Assembly (NCBI RefSeq): GCF_001430825.1
Contig: NZ_CP010535.1
Location: 352,501 to 416,500 of the forward strand
Reading direction: 5' to 3'
DNA: 64,000 bases
Origin: Sediminicola sp. YIK13
GTDB taxonomy: Bacteria; Bacteroidota; Bacteroidia; Flavobacteriales; Flavobacteriaceae
In this document: piece by piece, positions 27,709-36,916 of the stretch
Layout of the letters: each line of letters starts with the position of its first letter
How positions within the stretch are numbered: the stretch's first letter is position 1
Notes under the pieces: model-generated
Told to the model about the DNA's origin: nothing
The model's database searches: none
Seen by the model: the letters and a program-made list of their open reading frames with translations, nothing else
Translations under genes and position numbers: made by a program

Positions 27709-29358
27709 ATGGTAAAAAACTTCCTTATCCTTTTTTTCTTTTTCAGCCTTTTTGGAGCACGAGCTCAGGAACATGCCTGGGTTTATTTCAAGGATAAGGT
27801 TGGAGTAGTTGAAGCCTTGGCCAATCCAGAAACTATTCTTACTTCCCGTGCTTTGGCAAGAAAGAACAAGTTTAACATTCCGGTAGATGAAAGGGATGTC
27901 CCGGTCAATGAAAGTTATCTTGCCCAGGTGAAAGGGCAATCCGGAATTGCCGTGAAAGCAAAATCTAAATGGTTTAATTGTGTCCATGTCGTTGGAAGTA
28001 TTAATGATATTGCGTCACTTTCCAGTTTGGATTTTGTGGATCGCATTTTTTACGCCGATAGAGGTCTCAATGCAAAAGCCGGAAAATACCCCAAGGATAA
28101 AAGTAAGCCCGATAACCATGAAAATAAGTTTTTAACCCAGAAAGCTAATTTTGTCTACGGACAAAGCGAAGCGCAGATTTCACAGTTAAAGGTTGAAGCC
28201 CTGCACCAATCTAATTATAATGGGGAAGGCTTATGGATCGCTGTGATGGATGGGGGGTTCCCAAATGTAGATCGGCTTGCCGCATTTTCCCGATTACGTT
28301 CCAATAATGATTTATTGGGAGGCTATGATTTTGTAGGTCGCACTACCAATATTTACGCTCCAGATGGCGATAGCCACGGGACAAGGGTCTTATCAGATAT
28401 GGGGGGATATGTAGAGAACCAGCTTGTGGGGACAGCTCCAGATGCGAGTTATATGCTGTTTAGAACTGAGGATGGGGCTACGGAGACTCCTGTAGAAGAA
28501 AGTTATTGGGTAGAGGCTGCTGAAAGAGCAGATAGTTTGGGAATAGACCTGATAAATACTTCTTTGGGATATAGCACGTTTGATAACCCTAATTATAATT
28601 ATACCCCTGCAGAGATGGATGGCAATACCGCTTTTATTTCCCAAGGGGCAAACATTGCCACTGAAAAAGGAATGTTGGTTGTGAATTCTGCAGGAAATTC
28701 CGGAAGCTCCTCTTGGGGGGTTGTTACGGCTCCCGCCGATGCCAACGTCTATTCAGTTGGTGCTGTTGATAAGGATGGCAATTATGTAAGTTTTAGTTCT
28801 CGTGGTTCAAATGCCCAGGGAGCGGTAAAACCAGACGGTATGGCCATGGGAAGAAATGCGGCCGTGGTAGATGAAAATAATGCTGTTGTACGGAATAATG
28901 GAACGTCTTTTTCATCCCCGATCATGGCAGGTGCCATTGCCTCGTTTTGGGGCGCTTTGCCCGATAAAACCAATCTGGAAATAATGCAGTTGGTACGCGA
29001 AAGTTCTTCCATGTATCAGAATCCAAATACCCAAATGGGCTATGGTATCCCAAATTTTGAATTGGCAATGACATTGAACGGGGTAGAAGGTCAAAATGGA
29101 GTAGAAAATGAAGGGGAGCAAACCCTGGATTATATCCTATTTCCCAATCCAATGGAAACCAATGTTCAGATACAATTGCCTCAGGGAAGTACCACGGCAA
29201 TCCTTAGGTTGTACGATATTTATGGAAAACGTATCTTGGAAAAGCAAATTACCGAAACTGATAACAAAATATCCGTAGAGCAATTGAGTCAGGCGATGTA
29301 CATTGTTCAATTGGAAATGGAAGGTATCAGTAAGGAATACAAGTTGATCAAAAAATAA
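27709..29358 (+). CDS. Subtilisin-like (S8) serine peptidase with type IX secretion tail
   Basis: A 549-residue secreted protease. A signal peptide ends near ARAQE; a ~150-residue propeptide-like region follows. The catalytic triad is present: Asp in AVMDGGF, His in DSHGTRV, and Ser in NGTSFSSP, with the oxyanion asparagine in VNSAGNSG. The last ~75 residues are a type IX secretion sorting domain (FPNPMETNVQI ... MYIVQLEMEG ... KLIKK), which directs export across the outer membrane in Bacteroidota. It sits between mnmA and the nitronate monooxygenase gene with 1-nt spacing or overlap, an odd combination of cytoplasmic and secreted products in one unit. Confidence 0.92.
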   Translation: MVKNFLILFFFFSLFGARAQEHAWVYFKDKVGVVEALANPETILTSRALARKNKFNIPVDERDVPVNESYLAQVKGQSGIAVKAKSKWFNCVHVVGSINDIASLSSLDFVDRIFYADRGLNAKAGKYPKDKSKPDNHENKFLTQKANFVYGQSEAQISQLKVEALHQSNYNGEGLWIAVMDGGFPNVDRLAAFSRLRSNNDLLGGYDFVGRTTNIYAPDGDSHGTRVLSDMGGYVENQLVGTAPDASYMLFRTEDGATETPVEESYWVEAAERADSLGIDLINTSLGYSTFDNPNYNYTPAEMDGNTAFISQGANIATEKGMLVVNSAGNSGSSSWGVVTAPADANVYSVGAVDKDGNYVSFSSRGSNAQGAVKPDGMAMGRNAAVVDENNAVVRNNGTSFSSPIMAGAIASFWGALPDKTNLEIMQLVRESSSMYQNPNTQMGYGIPNFELAMTLNGVEGQNGVENEGEQTLDYILFPNPMETNVQIQLPQGSTTAILRLYDIYGKRILEKQITETDNKISVEQLSQAMYIVQLEMEGISKEYKLIKK

Positions 29359-30299
29359 TGGAGAATAGGATTACGGAACTTTTTAAGATACAATACCCCA
29401 TCATACAAGCAGGAATGATATGGGCCAGTGGCTGGCGATTGGCCTCAACTGTGTCCAATGCAGGAGGTTTAGGAATCATCGGAGCGGGCTCTATGTACCC
29501 TGAAGTATTGCGGGAACACATTCAAAAATGTCAAAGGGCGACCAAGAAACCTTTTGCTGTAAACATCCCCATGCTTTATCCGGACATAGATCAATTGATG
29601 TCCATTGTGGTTGAACTGGGAGTCAAGATTGTTTTTACTTCCGCCGGGAACCCTAAAACTTGGACCTCTTATCTAAAAGAAAAGGGCATTACCGTAGTAC
29701 ATGTCGTTAGCAGTGTAAAGTTTGCTGTTAAGGCCCAGGAGGCTGGCGTTGATGCCATAGTTGCGGAAGGTTTCGAAGCAGGGGGGCACAATGGCAGGGA
29801 TGAAACAACAACCTTGACCTTGATACCGGCCGTTAAGGAAAAAATTACCATCCCTTTGATAGCGGCAGGAGGAATAGCCACAGGTAGGGCAATGTTGGCG
29901 GTAATGATCCTCGGTGCCGATGGGGTACAGGTAGGTAGCCGATTTGTAGCAAGTTACGAAGCGTCATCCCATGAGCTTTTTAAGCAAAAAGTGGTGGAGG
30001 CAGGTGAAGGGGATACCATTTTGACCTTAAAAGAGTTGGCACCTGTGCGGTTGATCAAAAATAAATTCTTTCAGGACATTCAAAACCTTTATGCTAAATC
30101 GCCCTCTGTAGAAGAGTTAAAACAACTATTGGGAAGGGCAAGGGCCAAGAGGGGCATGTTTGAAGGGGATATGGAAGAAGGTGAGTTGGAAATTGGCCAG
30201 GTTTCGGCAATTATCCATGATATTAAGCCTGCCGCAGAAATTGTCGCTGACATGGTTGCTGAGTTTAAAGAAGCAAAGACAGCTGTAGCCCATTTATAG
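29358..30299 (+). CDS. Nitronate monooxygenase / 2-nitropropane dioxygenase-like flavoprotein
   Basis: A 313-residue FMN TIM-barrel protein. QAGMIWASGWRLAS at the start, AEGFEAGGHNGR (with the family histidine) and LIAAGGIATGRAMLAVMILGADGVQVGSRF are the NPD family marks. Members oxidise nitronates or act as enoyl-ACP reductases (FabK); the short form without a lipid-enzyme context favours NPD, but FabK is not excluded. Its ATG overlaps the subtilase stop (TAATG), implying translational coupling. It is convergent with the amidohydrolase gene, and its C-terminus EAKTAVAHL is unremarkable. Confidence 0.85.
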   Translation: MENRITELFKIQYPIIQAGMIWASGWRLASTVSNAGGLGIIGAGSMYPEVLREHIQKCQRATKKPFAVNIPMLYPDIDQLMSIVVELGVKIVFTSAGNPKTWTSYLKEKGITVVHVVSSVKFAVKAQEAGVDAIVAEGFEAGGHNGRDETTTLTLIPAVKEKITIPLIAAGGIATGRAMLAVMILGADGVQVGSRFVASYEASSHELFKQKVVEAGEGDTILTLKELAPVRLIKNKFFQDIQNLYAKSPSVEELKQLLGRARAKRGMFEGDMEEGELEIGQVSAIIHDIKPAAEIVADMVAEFKEAKTAVAHL

Positions 30300-30337
30300 G
30301 TTTTTAAAATCCAGAGACTACTTCCTTTTATCTACAG

Positions 30338-31651
30338 TTATTCCAGTTCCCTATCCAATTTTAAAATGGTATTTAAAAGAACATTGGCACCATTTGCCAT
30401 GTCTTCAGCGGATGTAAACTCCCTGGGTGAGTGGCTAATTCCATCTTTACTGGGTACGAAGATCATCCCTGACGGAGCTATCAGCGCCATATCCTGTGCA
30501 TCATGACCAGCTCCACTTTGCATCTGTTTTTGTGTAAGTCCTAAATTCTTGGCTGAGGTAGCTATAGCTTCTTGTATGGTCTTATCCGTTAAAGCAGGTT
30601 TTGCATTGGCATCGATTGGATGAAATTCAATGGTTGTACCCGATTCTTCCGCAATCGCCTTAGCCCTTTGCTGTATTCCACTAAAAACCTGAGCAATTTT
30701 ATCGGAAGAAAGGTCCCGTATTTCCAAGCTTAAAAGTACCTTCCCGGGTATCACATTGGGTGCTCCTGGCTCTGCAGCGATTCTACCAACTGTACCAACT
30801 TGTTTCCCTTCAAAACTATTGGTGACTTCATTGACAGCAATGATAAATTTTGAAGCGGCCAATAAAGCATCCTTCCTCATGTTCATTGGCGTTGTTCCTG
30901 CATGGTTGGCGAACCCAGTGATTGCTACATCCCACCATTTGATGCCCACAATCCCTTCAACGATACCAATGTCAATATTTTCTTTATCTAAAATGCCACC
31001 TTGTTCTATATGTAATTCCAAAAAAGCAGCCAATTCTCCTTTTTTCCTTGCAGCCTCCTCAATTTTGGAGACATCACCACCGAGTCGGTTTGCCCCTTCT
31101 CCTTGGGTGTATCCTGAGCTGTTCTTGACCATTAGTGCTTCTGGAGTTAATGCACCCGCAAGGGCGCGACTGCCTAACAGACCACCTTCTTCATTGGAGA
31201 AAATGATAACCTCCAATGGATGAATGGTAGCCATATTATTCTCATAAAGAGTCAAGGCAACTTCCAAAGCAGCCATTGAGCCTACACATCCGTCATAATT
31301 TCCTCCATCGGGAACGGTATCTGTATGGGAACCGAAAGCAATAACTTTTTTAGAGCCGTCCGTGCCTTCGCGGCGACCAATAATATTTCCAGCAAAGTCA
31401 ATATGTACCTCTAGTCCGGCCTTTTTCATTAGATTGATTAGATATGTTCGCGAAGCAATATCAGCATCAGTGAACGCCACCCTACTGGTTTCTCCATTGG
31501 CCTTCAGTCCAAATTTTGCCAATTCATATATACTGGCTTCCAATCTATCCTGATTAACGGTCAGTGTTTTTTCGGTAGGAATTGATTTTTGCTGAGCAAA
31601 GCTGGCCTGAAATATTAGGACCAAAATAAGGGCAACGTATTTGAACGACAT
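30338..31651 (-). CDS. Exported M20-family hydantoinase/carbamoylase-type amidohydrolase
   Basis: A 437-residue zinc or manganese hydrolase of the allantoate amidohydrolase / N-carbamoyl-amino-acid hydrolase group. A signal peptide ends near FQASFAQ. Metal ligands are His109 (GSHTDTV), Asp120 (NYDG), Glu155 (NEEGG) and later HIEQGG; all present. The HIEQGGIL and GIVGIKWWDV stretches are typical of this subgroup rather than of dipeptidases. The exported state is unusual for purine-degrading allantoate deiminases, so the substrate may be a carbamoyl or peptide compound. Divergent from guaC. Confidence 0.85.
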   Translation of the reverse strand: MSFKYVALILVLIFQASFAQQKSIPTEKTLTVNQDRLEASIYELAKFGLKANGETSRVAFTDADIASRTYLINLMKKAGLEVHIDFAGNIIGRREGTDGSKKVIAFGSHTDTVPDGGNYDGCVGSMAALEVALTLYENNMATIHPLEVIIFSNEEGGLLGSRALAGALTPEALMVKNSSGYTQGEGANRLGGDVSKIEEAARKKGELAAFLELHIEQGGILDKENIDIGIVEGIVGIKWWDVAITGFANHAGTTPMNMRKDALLAASKFIIAVNEVTNSFEGKQVGTVGRIAAEPGAPNVIPGKVLLSLEIRDLSSDKIAQVFSGIQQRAKAIAEESGTTIEFHPIDANAKPALTDKTIQEAIATSAKNLGLTQKQMQSGAGHDAQDMALIAPSGMIFVPSKDGISHSPREFTSAEDMANGANVLLNTILKLDRELE

Positions 31652-31767
31652 TTATAGAGATTTTAATGAGTAGTAAGATAGAAAAAATAAAACTCCTAGT
31701 TGTACAAAACGGTGTCTTACGTTAGCGACGTTATTTCTTTTTTAAATTGAAATATTAAAATTTGTGC

Positions 31768-31803
31768 TTTGTCTTTAGGGTGGAAATCGTACTTTTAAAA
31801 GTA
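31768..31803 (+). promoter_or_regulatory. guaC promoter with palindromic overlap
   Basis: TTTG at 31768-31771 and TACTTTTA at 31790-31797 are 18 nt apart, close to the Bacteroidota TTTG-N19-TAnnTTTG pattern. The -7 box is the left half of a perfect 14-bp palindrome, TACTTTTAAAAGTA, at 31790-31803, a possible operator. It ends 18 nt before the guaC ATG. Confidence 0.45.
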
Positions 31804-31821
31804 ACCAAATTCTTTCGATAG

Positions 31822-32862
31822 ATGAGAATTGAACAAGATATCAAACTTGGATTTAAAGATGTGCTGATCCGTCCTAAGCGATCTAATCTAAAAAGTAGGG
31901 CACAGGTGCAACTGGAGCGTGACTTTAAATTTCTCCACAGCGATTTCAGTTGGTCAGGTATTCCAATAATAGCTGCGAATATGGATACCGTAGGGACTTT
32001 TGAAATGGCATTGGCCCTATCGGGTCATAAATTATTTACAGCCATTCATAAACATTATAGTCTGTCTCAATGGAATCAGTTCTTGAAAAATGCACCAGCT
32101 GATATTGTAAATTACATTGCGGTAAGTACTGGTACAGGTCCCAGCGATACAAAACGTTTGGCGACCATTTTCAAAGATAATCCTACATTAAAATTTATCT
32201 GTATAGATGTGGCCAATGGGTACTCAGAACATTTTGTGAATTTTGTAAAACAGTCAAGGACCCAATATCCTGATAAGGTCATTATAGCAGGAAATGTAGT
32301 AACAGGGGAAATGGTGGAGGAGTTATTGCTCGCAGGGGCGGATATCATAAAAGTTGGCATAGGCCCAGGATCTGTATGTACCACGAGAGTTAAGACCGGC
32401 GTGGGTTACCCGCAGTTATCTGCGATCATAGAATGTGCAGATGCTGCCCATGGTCTTGGTGGCCAAATTATAAGTGATGGCGGTTGTACGAGTCCTGGTG
32501 ATGTTGCCAAGGCTTTTGGTGCCGGAGCGGATTTTGTGATGCTTGGGGGGATGTTGGCGGGACATGATGAAAGCGGTGGCGAATTGATTGAGCGCCATGG
32601 TCATCCATACAAACAATTTTATGGGATGAGTTCCACAACAGCTATGGATAAACATGTTGGCGGTGTGGCAGATTATAGGGCCAGCGAAGGAAAGACTGTA
32701 GAAGTACCTTATAAAGGTAAGGTGGAGCACACCCTACAGGATATTTTAGGAGGCTTAAGAAGCACTTGTACCTATGTGGGTGCACAACGTCTCAAAGAGT
32801 TGACAAAGCGCACTACCTTTATTCGTGTGGCAGAACAGGAGAACAAGATATATACTGAATAG
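31822..32862 (+). CDS. guaC: GMP reductase
   Basis: A 346-residue enzyme of the IMPDH/GMPR family that converts GMP back to IMP with NADPH, allowing guanine to be used for adenine nucleotides. The catalytic Cys186 in GPGSVCTTR sits at the same position as in E. coli GuaC. There are no CBS domains, and length matches GuaC rather than IMP dehydrogenase (about 490). [15 protein letters not shown] near residue 50 and [13 protein letters not shown] are GMPR signatures. It is monocistronic, with guaA 14 kb upstream representing the opposite flow. Confidence 0.95.
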   Translation: MRIEQDIKLGFKDVLIRPKRSNLKSRAQVQLERDFKFLHSDFSWSGIPIIAANMDTVGTFEMALALSGHKLFTAIHKHYSLSQWNQFLKNAPADIVNYIAVSTGTGPSDTKRLATIFKDNPTLKFICIDVANGYSEHFVNFVKQSRTQYPDKVIIAGNVVTGEMVEELLLAGADIIKVGIGPGSVCTTRVKTGVGYPQLSAIIECADAAHGLGGQIISDGGCTSPGDVAKAFGAGADFVMLGGMLAGHDESGGELIERHGHPYKQFYGMSSTTAMDKHVGGVADYRASEGKTVEVPYKGKVEHTLQDILGGLRSTCTYVGAQRLKELTKRTTFIRVAEQENKIYTE

Positions 32863-32951
32863 GGAACATTGGAGATTATACTTCTGGTACGAACATGGTT
32901 GGCACTTCATTTAACCGATGACTTGCTTTTATGGAAAGAGAGTACAAAGTA

Positions 32952-33533
32952 CTACCCGTGAATAGTTTCAGATTTGCCGTAATTTTTTATTACCTCCCCT
33001 TCAAATTTGATCAGTTCCGCCCAACGCTTATTTACATCCAGTCCTTCTCCGTATTGTCTTGCAAAACCGATAAATGTCGTGTAATGGCCAGCTTCACTAA
33101 TCATGAGATCATGATAGAATTTAGCTAATTCCGGGTCTTTTATTTTTTTGGACAAGAGCTTGAAACGTTCACAGCTACGGGCTTCAATCATAGCGGAGAA
33201 TAATAGTCTATCCACCAGACTTTGTTGGTGTGTTCCCCCTTTGATCATAAATTTAAAGAGCTCGTTCACATAACTGTCCTTGCGCTCTCGGCCTAAGGTG
33301 TATCCCCTTTTCTTGATGATTTCATGAACCATTTCAAAATGTTGCAATTCCTCTTGTGCCAAGGTCAATAGATCGGTGACCAAATCTGTATGTTCTGGGT
33401 TTTGAATGATGATGGTTATGGCATTGGTGGCAGCTTTTTGCTCGCACCAAGCATGATCCGTCAATATCTCTTCAATATTCGATTCTACTATATCCACCCA
33501 ACGTGGGTCGGTCTCCAATTTTAAGCCAAGCAT
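32952..33533 (-). CDS. miaE: tRNA-(ms2io6A)-hydroxylase MiaE
   Basis: A 193-residue diiron enzyme that hydroxylates the isopentenyl side chain at A37 of tRNA using O2. The four-helix ferritin-like fold shows carboxylate/histidine ligand pairs: Glu31, Glu62 with His65 (EELQH), Glu117, and Glu147 with His150 (EAGH). This is the usual MiaE spacing. It needs MiaA and MiaB products as substrate, neither gene in this window. It is monocistronic, convergent with guaC. Confidence 0.88.
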   Translation of the reverse strand: MLGLKLETDPRWVDIVESNIEEILTDHAWCEQKAATNAITIIIQNPEHTDLVTDLLTLAQEELQHFEMVHEIIKKRGYTLGRERKDSYVNELFKFMIKGGTHQQSLVDRLLFSAMIEARSCERFKLLSKKIKDPELAKFYHDLMISEAGHYTTFIGFARQYGEGLDVNKRWAELIKFEGEVIKNYGKSETIHG

Positions 33534-33632
33534 CTGTATATTTTTTAGGATACTAAGTTAGTCAATCTAATCTTTCTATGATAGACGGCACTTTGAATAG
33601 TAAGTCAATTTTATAAGTAGTTTAAATCGAGA

Positions 33633-34028
33633 TCACTCTTTATAAAATAATTGTTTTACTTCAGGCTTGGTCAATTCAATTATGGTGAATATTCCCAATA
33701 GGATCCCTAAAATACCGGTCAGGCAATTGAGAACAGCCAGCACAAAGATAAAATTGTAGTTCTTAGCATCCTTTAAATATTTCGACGCCATTAGGGTTAA
33801 AATTCCAATAACAATGGAAATAATAAATCCTATGCCTCCTATGACAATAAAGATCAGTCCGGGATTGAAGGGAAATGAATCTGTTTCATGAGACCATTCT
33901 TCTGAGTTCCCAATAATAAATCCTATGCATCCATATAGGATAAAAAATAAAGAAAAACATAAGGTCAAGATTCCTTTGACCAGATATAGGGTGCTAAAGG
34001 TGCTTAGATTATTGTTGGTGTTGTTCAT
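33633..34028 (-). CDS. Small four-helix membrane protein
   Basis: A 131-residue protein I do not recognise with confidence. Three to four hydrophobic segments are visible (about residues 12-32, 53-78, 93-118), with a short asparagine-rich N-terminus (MNNTNNNLS) and a polar loop around residues 33-50. It resembles small uncharacterised Bacteroidota membrane proteins. It lies between the aminotransferase gene (upstream, 49 nt) and miaE on the same strand. No motif suggests transport or catalysis. Confidence 0.65.
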   Translation of the reverse strand: MNNTNNNLSTFSTLYLVKGILTLCFSLFFILYGCIGFIIGNSEEWSHETDSFPFNPGLIFIVIGGIGFIISIVIGILTLMASKYLKDAKNYNFIFVLAVLNCLTGILGILLGIFTIIELTKPEVKQLFYKE

Positions 34029-34077
34029 GATAATTTATTGATTAATTAAAATGTGAATTTGTTGCTTCCTAATAAAG

Positions 34078-35316
34078 TTAGGATAAAATTTTTAAGGTAG
34101 CGAACCAGTTGACAATCAAATTAATTCCTTTAATAACTCTTGGACAATCCGTAGTTAACATAAATTCCTCTTTTTTATTTGGCAGATCAAAATCTACAAA
34201 TGCCAATCTGGCGCCCAAATAATCATTACTAAAACCAAAGGCAGTACCTGGTAAAATCATGACTCCAGTTTCTGTAAGAAGAACTTCACAGAGTTTATTT
34301 GATGAGGAGATCCCTTTTTTAGACAATGCCTCCCTGTGCATTGAAAAATCCAAGAAGATATAAAACCCTCCTTGTGGGGTATGAACACCAATATGTACGG
34401 CATTTAATTTTTCGGCGCAATACAAACCAATTTTTTGAAGTATATCTGTTTGTTTGTGTAAATAATCTTCTGTGTCTTTATAGCTTTTGTATGCTTCTTT
34501 GGCAGCCATTTGTAAAGGTGTGGGAGCACAGGAATAGGTTTCCGAACCTATGCCTATCAAGGCCTGTTTAAATTCTTTTTCAATCCCATCGTATAAAAAT
34601 GCAGCGCCCAATCTCCAGCCACCTGCACCGCACCATTTAGATAAACCTGTAGTGGTGATGGTTCTTTCGGGATAATAGTTGGCAAAAGATTCATGGGGAT
34701 GATTAAAGGTTAGAAGGCCATATATTTCATCTGAAATAACCAAGATTTCATGAGCTCTAGCTACTACCGCTAATTCTTGTAATTCAGAAGGGGAATAGGT
34801 CAAGCCATCTGGATTCCCAGGGTAATTTAAGATCAATATGGTGGCTTTATGTTTCTTATTTTTAATGGCCTCTTCAATAGTACTGGGATGTATTCGCCAT
34901 CGTTCTTCAAAGGAAGTGTTCACTTTAATCAAATGATGTCCCGCCAATATAGCTTGAGGGGCATAGGACACCCAAGAGGGCACAGGAATAAGAACATCGG
35001 CCTTTTCAAAGGCAAGCATTATGGTATAAAGTAATATTTTTGATCCTGGAGCCACCAATATGTTATCATGATCAACCTTTAAGCCATTATGTGCCAAGTG
35101 GAAGGCAGACATCAATTTTCTTAGATTCAAATCCCCCTGTACAGAGGAATATTCTTTTCGATGTGCGGATTCTTTTAGGGCATTGATTACATTGGGGGGT
35201 GGGAGAAAAGGGGACTGACCAAAACCAAATTTGATGATTTCCTTATTTTGGGCCTCCAAGGCCTTTGCTTGGGTGTTTATCAATAAGGTTTGTGACTCTT
35301 CTACCTTTCTATACAT
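34078..35316 (-). CDS. Class I/II pyridoxal-phosphate-dependent aminotransferase
   Basis: A 412-residue fold type I aminotransferase. Markers are NYPGNPDG at 164-171, DEIYG at 196-200, the Schiff-base Lys227 in GLSKWCGAGGWRLG, and the substrate-carboxylate arginine just after. It resembles aspartate/aromatic aminotransferase relatives but its lone setting gives no substrate. A stretch of about 285 bp separates it from the divergent TRIC gene; in that stretch I see no ORF longer than about 30 codons and no clear -7 box. Confidence 0.85.
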   Translation of the reverse strand: MYRKVEESQTLLINTQAKALEAQNKEIIKFGFGQSPFLPPPNVINALKESAHRKEYSSVQGDLNLRKLMSAFHLAHNGLKVDHDNILVAPGSKILLYTIMLAFEKADVLIPVPSWVSYAPQAILAGHHLIKVNTSFEERWRIHPSTIEEAIKNKKHKATILILNYPGNPDGLTYSPSELQELAVVARAHEILVISDEIYGLLTFNHPHESFANYYPERTITTTGLSKWCGAGGWRLGAAFLYDGIEKEFKQALIGIGSETYSCAPTPLQMAAKEAYKSYKDTEDYLHKQTDILQKIGLYCAEKLNAVHIGVHTPQGGFYIFLDFSMHREALSKKGISSSNKLCEVLLTETGVMILPGTAFGFSNDYLGARLAFVDFDLPNKKEEFMLTTDCPRVIKGINLIVNWFATLKILS

Positions 35317-35601
35317 CTCGCCATTCTTTTAGAGTTATTATCGCTTGTAAAAATGAATGCTATGAATTCTTGAAAGCTACTTTTCTAAGATAACACAATG
35401 TATTGGTTTTATCAGCTCATAAAACAATGTAACCAATGGCTATTAATTCTAAATTGGAATTTAAAGAAAGTTAATCGCCCGCTATTTATATAATGCCGAG
35501 CATTTTGCTTTATTTTGTCATCGAAGTGGTTTAAACCCATTTATTGTATGGCCCACAAAACAATCAAACGAACTATATACCAGAAAATCAGGCGTTAATC
35601 C

Positions 35602-36210
35602 ATGTTTTATTTCATCATAGATATTTTAGGTACCATCGCCTTCGCTATTTCTGGCGTATTGGTGGCCATTGATAAGAAGTTGGATCTATTTGGGGTTTTC
35701 ATCATTGCCTTTGTAACTTCTGTAGGAGGAGGTACCCTTAGAGACCTTTTAATTGGGAATAATCCAGTTTTATGGTTGAGGGATCCGGTGTACCTCTACA
35801 CTATTTTTGGTACAGTTGTCTTTGCCATTGTCTTTAGGGCACGCTTAAAATATATTCGAAAATCACTTTTTTTATTCGATACCATTGGGATAGGCCTTTA
35901 TACCATGGTGGGTATAGAAAGAGGGATTTCTGTTGGGTTGTCCTCTATTATGTGTATTGGATTGGGAACTATTACCGCTTGTTTTGGCGGGGTGATCAGA
36001 GATATTCTTTGTAATGAGATACCGGTAATCTTTAGAAGGGAAATTTATGCCACGGCCTGTATTTTTGGGGGAGTAGGATATTTTTTGTTAAGGCGACTCC
36101 CTTTCGACGATGCCTATGCTTATATGGCAGGTATTATCATAGTGATCGGGATCCGATTAATAGCTGTACGTTTTAAGATCGCGCTACCAAGTATCTATAA
36201 GGCTACTTAA
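35602..36210 (+). CDS. TRIC (trimeric intracellular cation) channel-type protein, YadS/UPF0126
   Basis: A 202-residue membrane protein with seven predicted helices made of two similar halves. Each half carries the family glycine motif: GGGTLRDLLIG (about 45-55) and GGVIRDILCNEIP (about 130-142), where paired kinked helices form the pore. Bacterial homologues have been proposed as glycine transporters or cation channels. It is monocistronic; its 3' end overlaps the convergent cyclophilin gene by 8 nt. Confidence 0.88.
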   Translation: MFYFIIDILGTIAFAISGVLVAIDKKLDLFGVFIIAFVTSVGGGTLRDLLIGNNPVLWLRDPVYLYTIFGTVVFAIVFRARLKYIRKSLFLFDTIGIGLYTMVGIERGISVGLSSIMCIGLGTITACFGGVIRDILCNEIPVIFRREIYATACIFGGVGYFLLRRLPFDDAYAYMAGIIIVIGIRLIAVRFKIALPSIYKAT

Positions 36211-36916
36211 CAACTTCGGCATTTAGGATATAAATGTTTTGTAGGGGCCAATCTCCTTGACCTACTGGTTGACTGTTTATTTTATCCACGACATCCATTC
36301 CTTCTATAACTTTTCCAAAAGGGGTATAATCCCCGTCCAAGTGGTAAGAACCTGGTTTGGTGACAACAATAAAAAATTCGAATGGGGACGCCAACATATG
36401 CGGATTATCAATTTCACTACTCGGCATGGATACCGTTCCACGGTGATGTTTGTGTCCTTTTCTAGTATCGGGAGGCAATAAGTATCTTCCAATTTGGCCC
36501 CTTTTCCTGCCAGTTTCAATATTATCGGCATTGCCCCCTTGGATGATAAAATTTTTGACGATCCTATGAAAGAAAGTGTCTTTAAAATATCCTTTTTTGG
36601 TCAGGTAAATGAAGTTTGCTTTATGGTAGGGCACGTCATCGAATAGTTCAATGGTGATGTCGCCAAAATTAGTGGACAATTTAACGGTATCTTCTTTAAG
36701 TGTTTTGTTGTAGTTAAAAAAGAACTCTATGGCATTCTCCTCAGTAAGAACAAATTTCTCTTCCTCCTCTTCAACTTTTTCTCTTTCGGCAACGGTATCG
36801 GTAACAACGGTTTTTTGAGGTTGTACTGGTACTTTTTTTGCATTGGTCGTATCTTTGCAAGAAGACAAAAGAAATAATGGTACTATTGTATAGAATGTGA
36901 ATGTTTTAAGTGTCAT
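36203..36916 (-). CDS. Cyclophilin-type peptidyl-prolyl isomerase lipoprotein
   Basis: A 237-residue lipoprotein. The signal ends at a lipobox with Cys20 (FLLSSC). An acidic lysine-rich linker follows to about residue 70. The cyclophilin domain occupies about 78-237: FFHRIVKNFIIQGGN carries the catalytic arginine/phenylalanine/glutamine set, and a central GRYLLPPDTRKGH loop is present. It probably catalyses proline isomerisation in the periplasm. Its ATG shares the CATG palindrome with the divergent Nudix gene's ATG. Length is typical for a domain plus linker. Confidence 0.9.
   Translation of the reverse strand: MTLKTFTFYTIVPLFLLSSCKDTTNAKKVPVQPQKTVVTDTVAEREKVEEEEEKFVLTEENAIEFFFNYNKTLKEDTVKLSTNFGDITIELFDDVPYHKANFIYLTKKGYFKDTFFHRIVKNFIIQGGNADNIETGRKRGQIGRYLLPPDTRKGHKHHRGTVSMPSSEIDNPHMLASPFEFFIVVTKPGSYHLDGDYTPFGKVIEGMDVVDKINSQPVGQGDWPLQNIYILNAEVVK
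36850..36857 (+). promoter_or_regulatory. Candidate -7 box (TATCTTTG) of the Nudix gene, inside the cyclophilin gene
   Basis: TATCTTTG matches TAnnTTTG and lies 57 nt before the Nudix ATG, within codons for the cyclophilin signal region on the opposite strand. It would explain how the Nudix gene is transcribed despite the shared start site. Confidence 0.4.

Noticed and set aside
27418-27987. A 189-codon minus-strand frame over the mnmA/subtilase junction
   Set aside because: Overlaps two well-supported genes in the other direction and lacks any family feature.
30756-31223. A 155-codon plus-strand frame inside the exported amidohydrolase gene
   Set aside because: Shadow frame; the minus-strand gene has a signal peptide and complete metal site.
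35399-35494. A 31-codon ORF (MYWFYQL...) in the aminotransferase/TRIC intergenic region
   Set aside because: Short, no coding character beyond being open, and no promoter or homologue that I can recognise.
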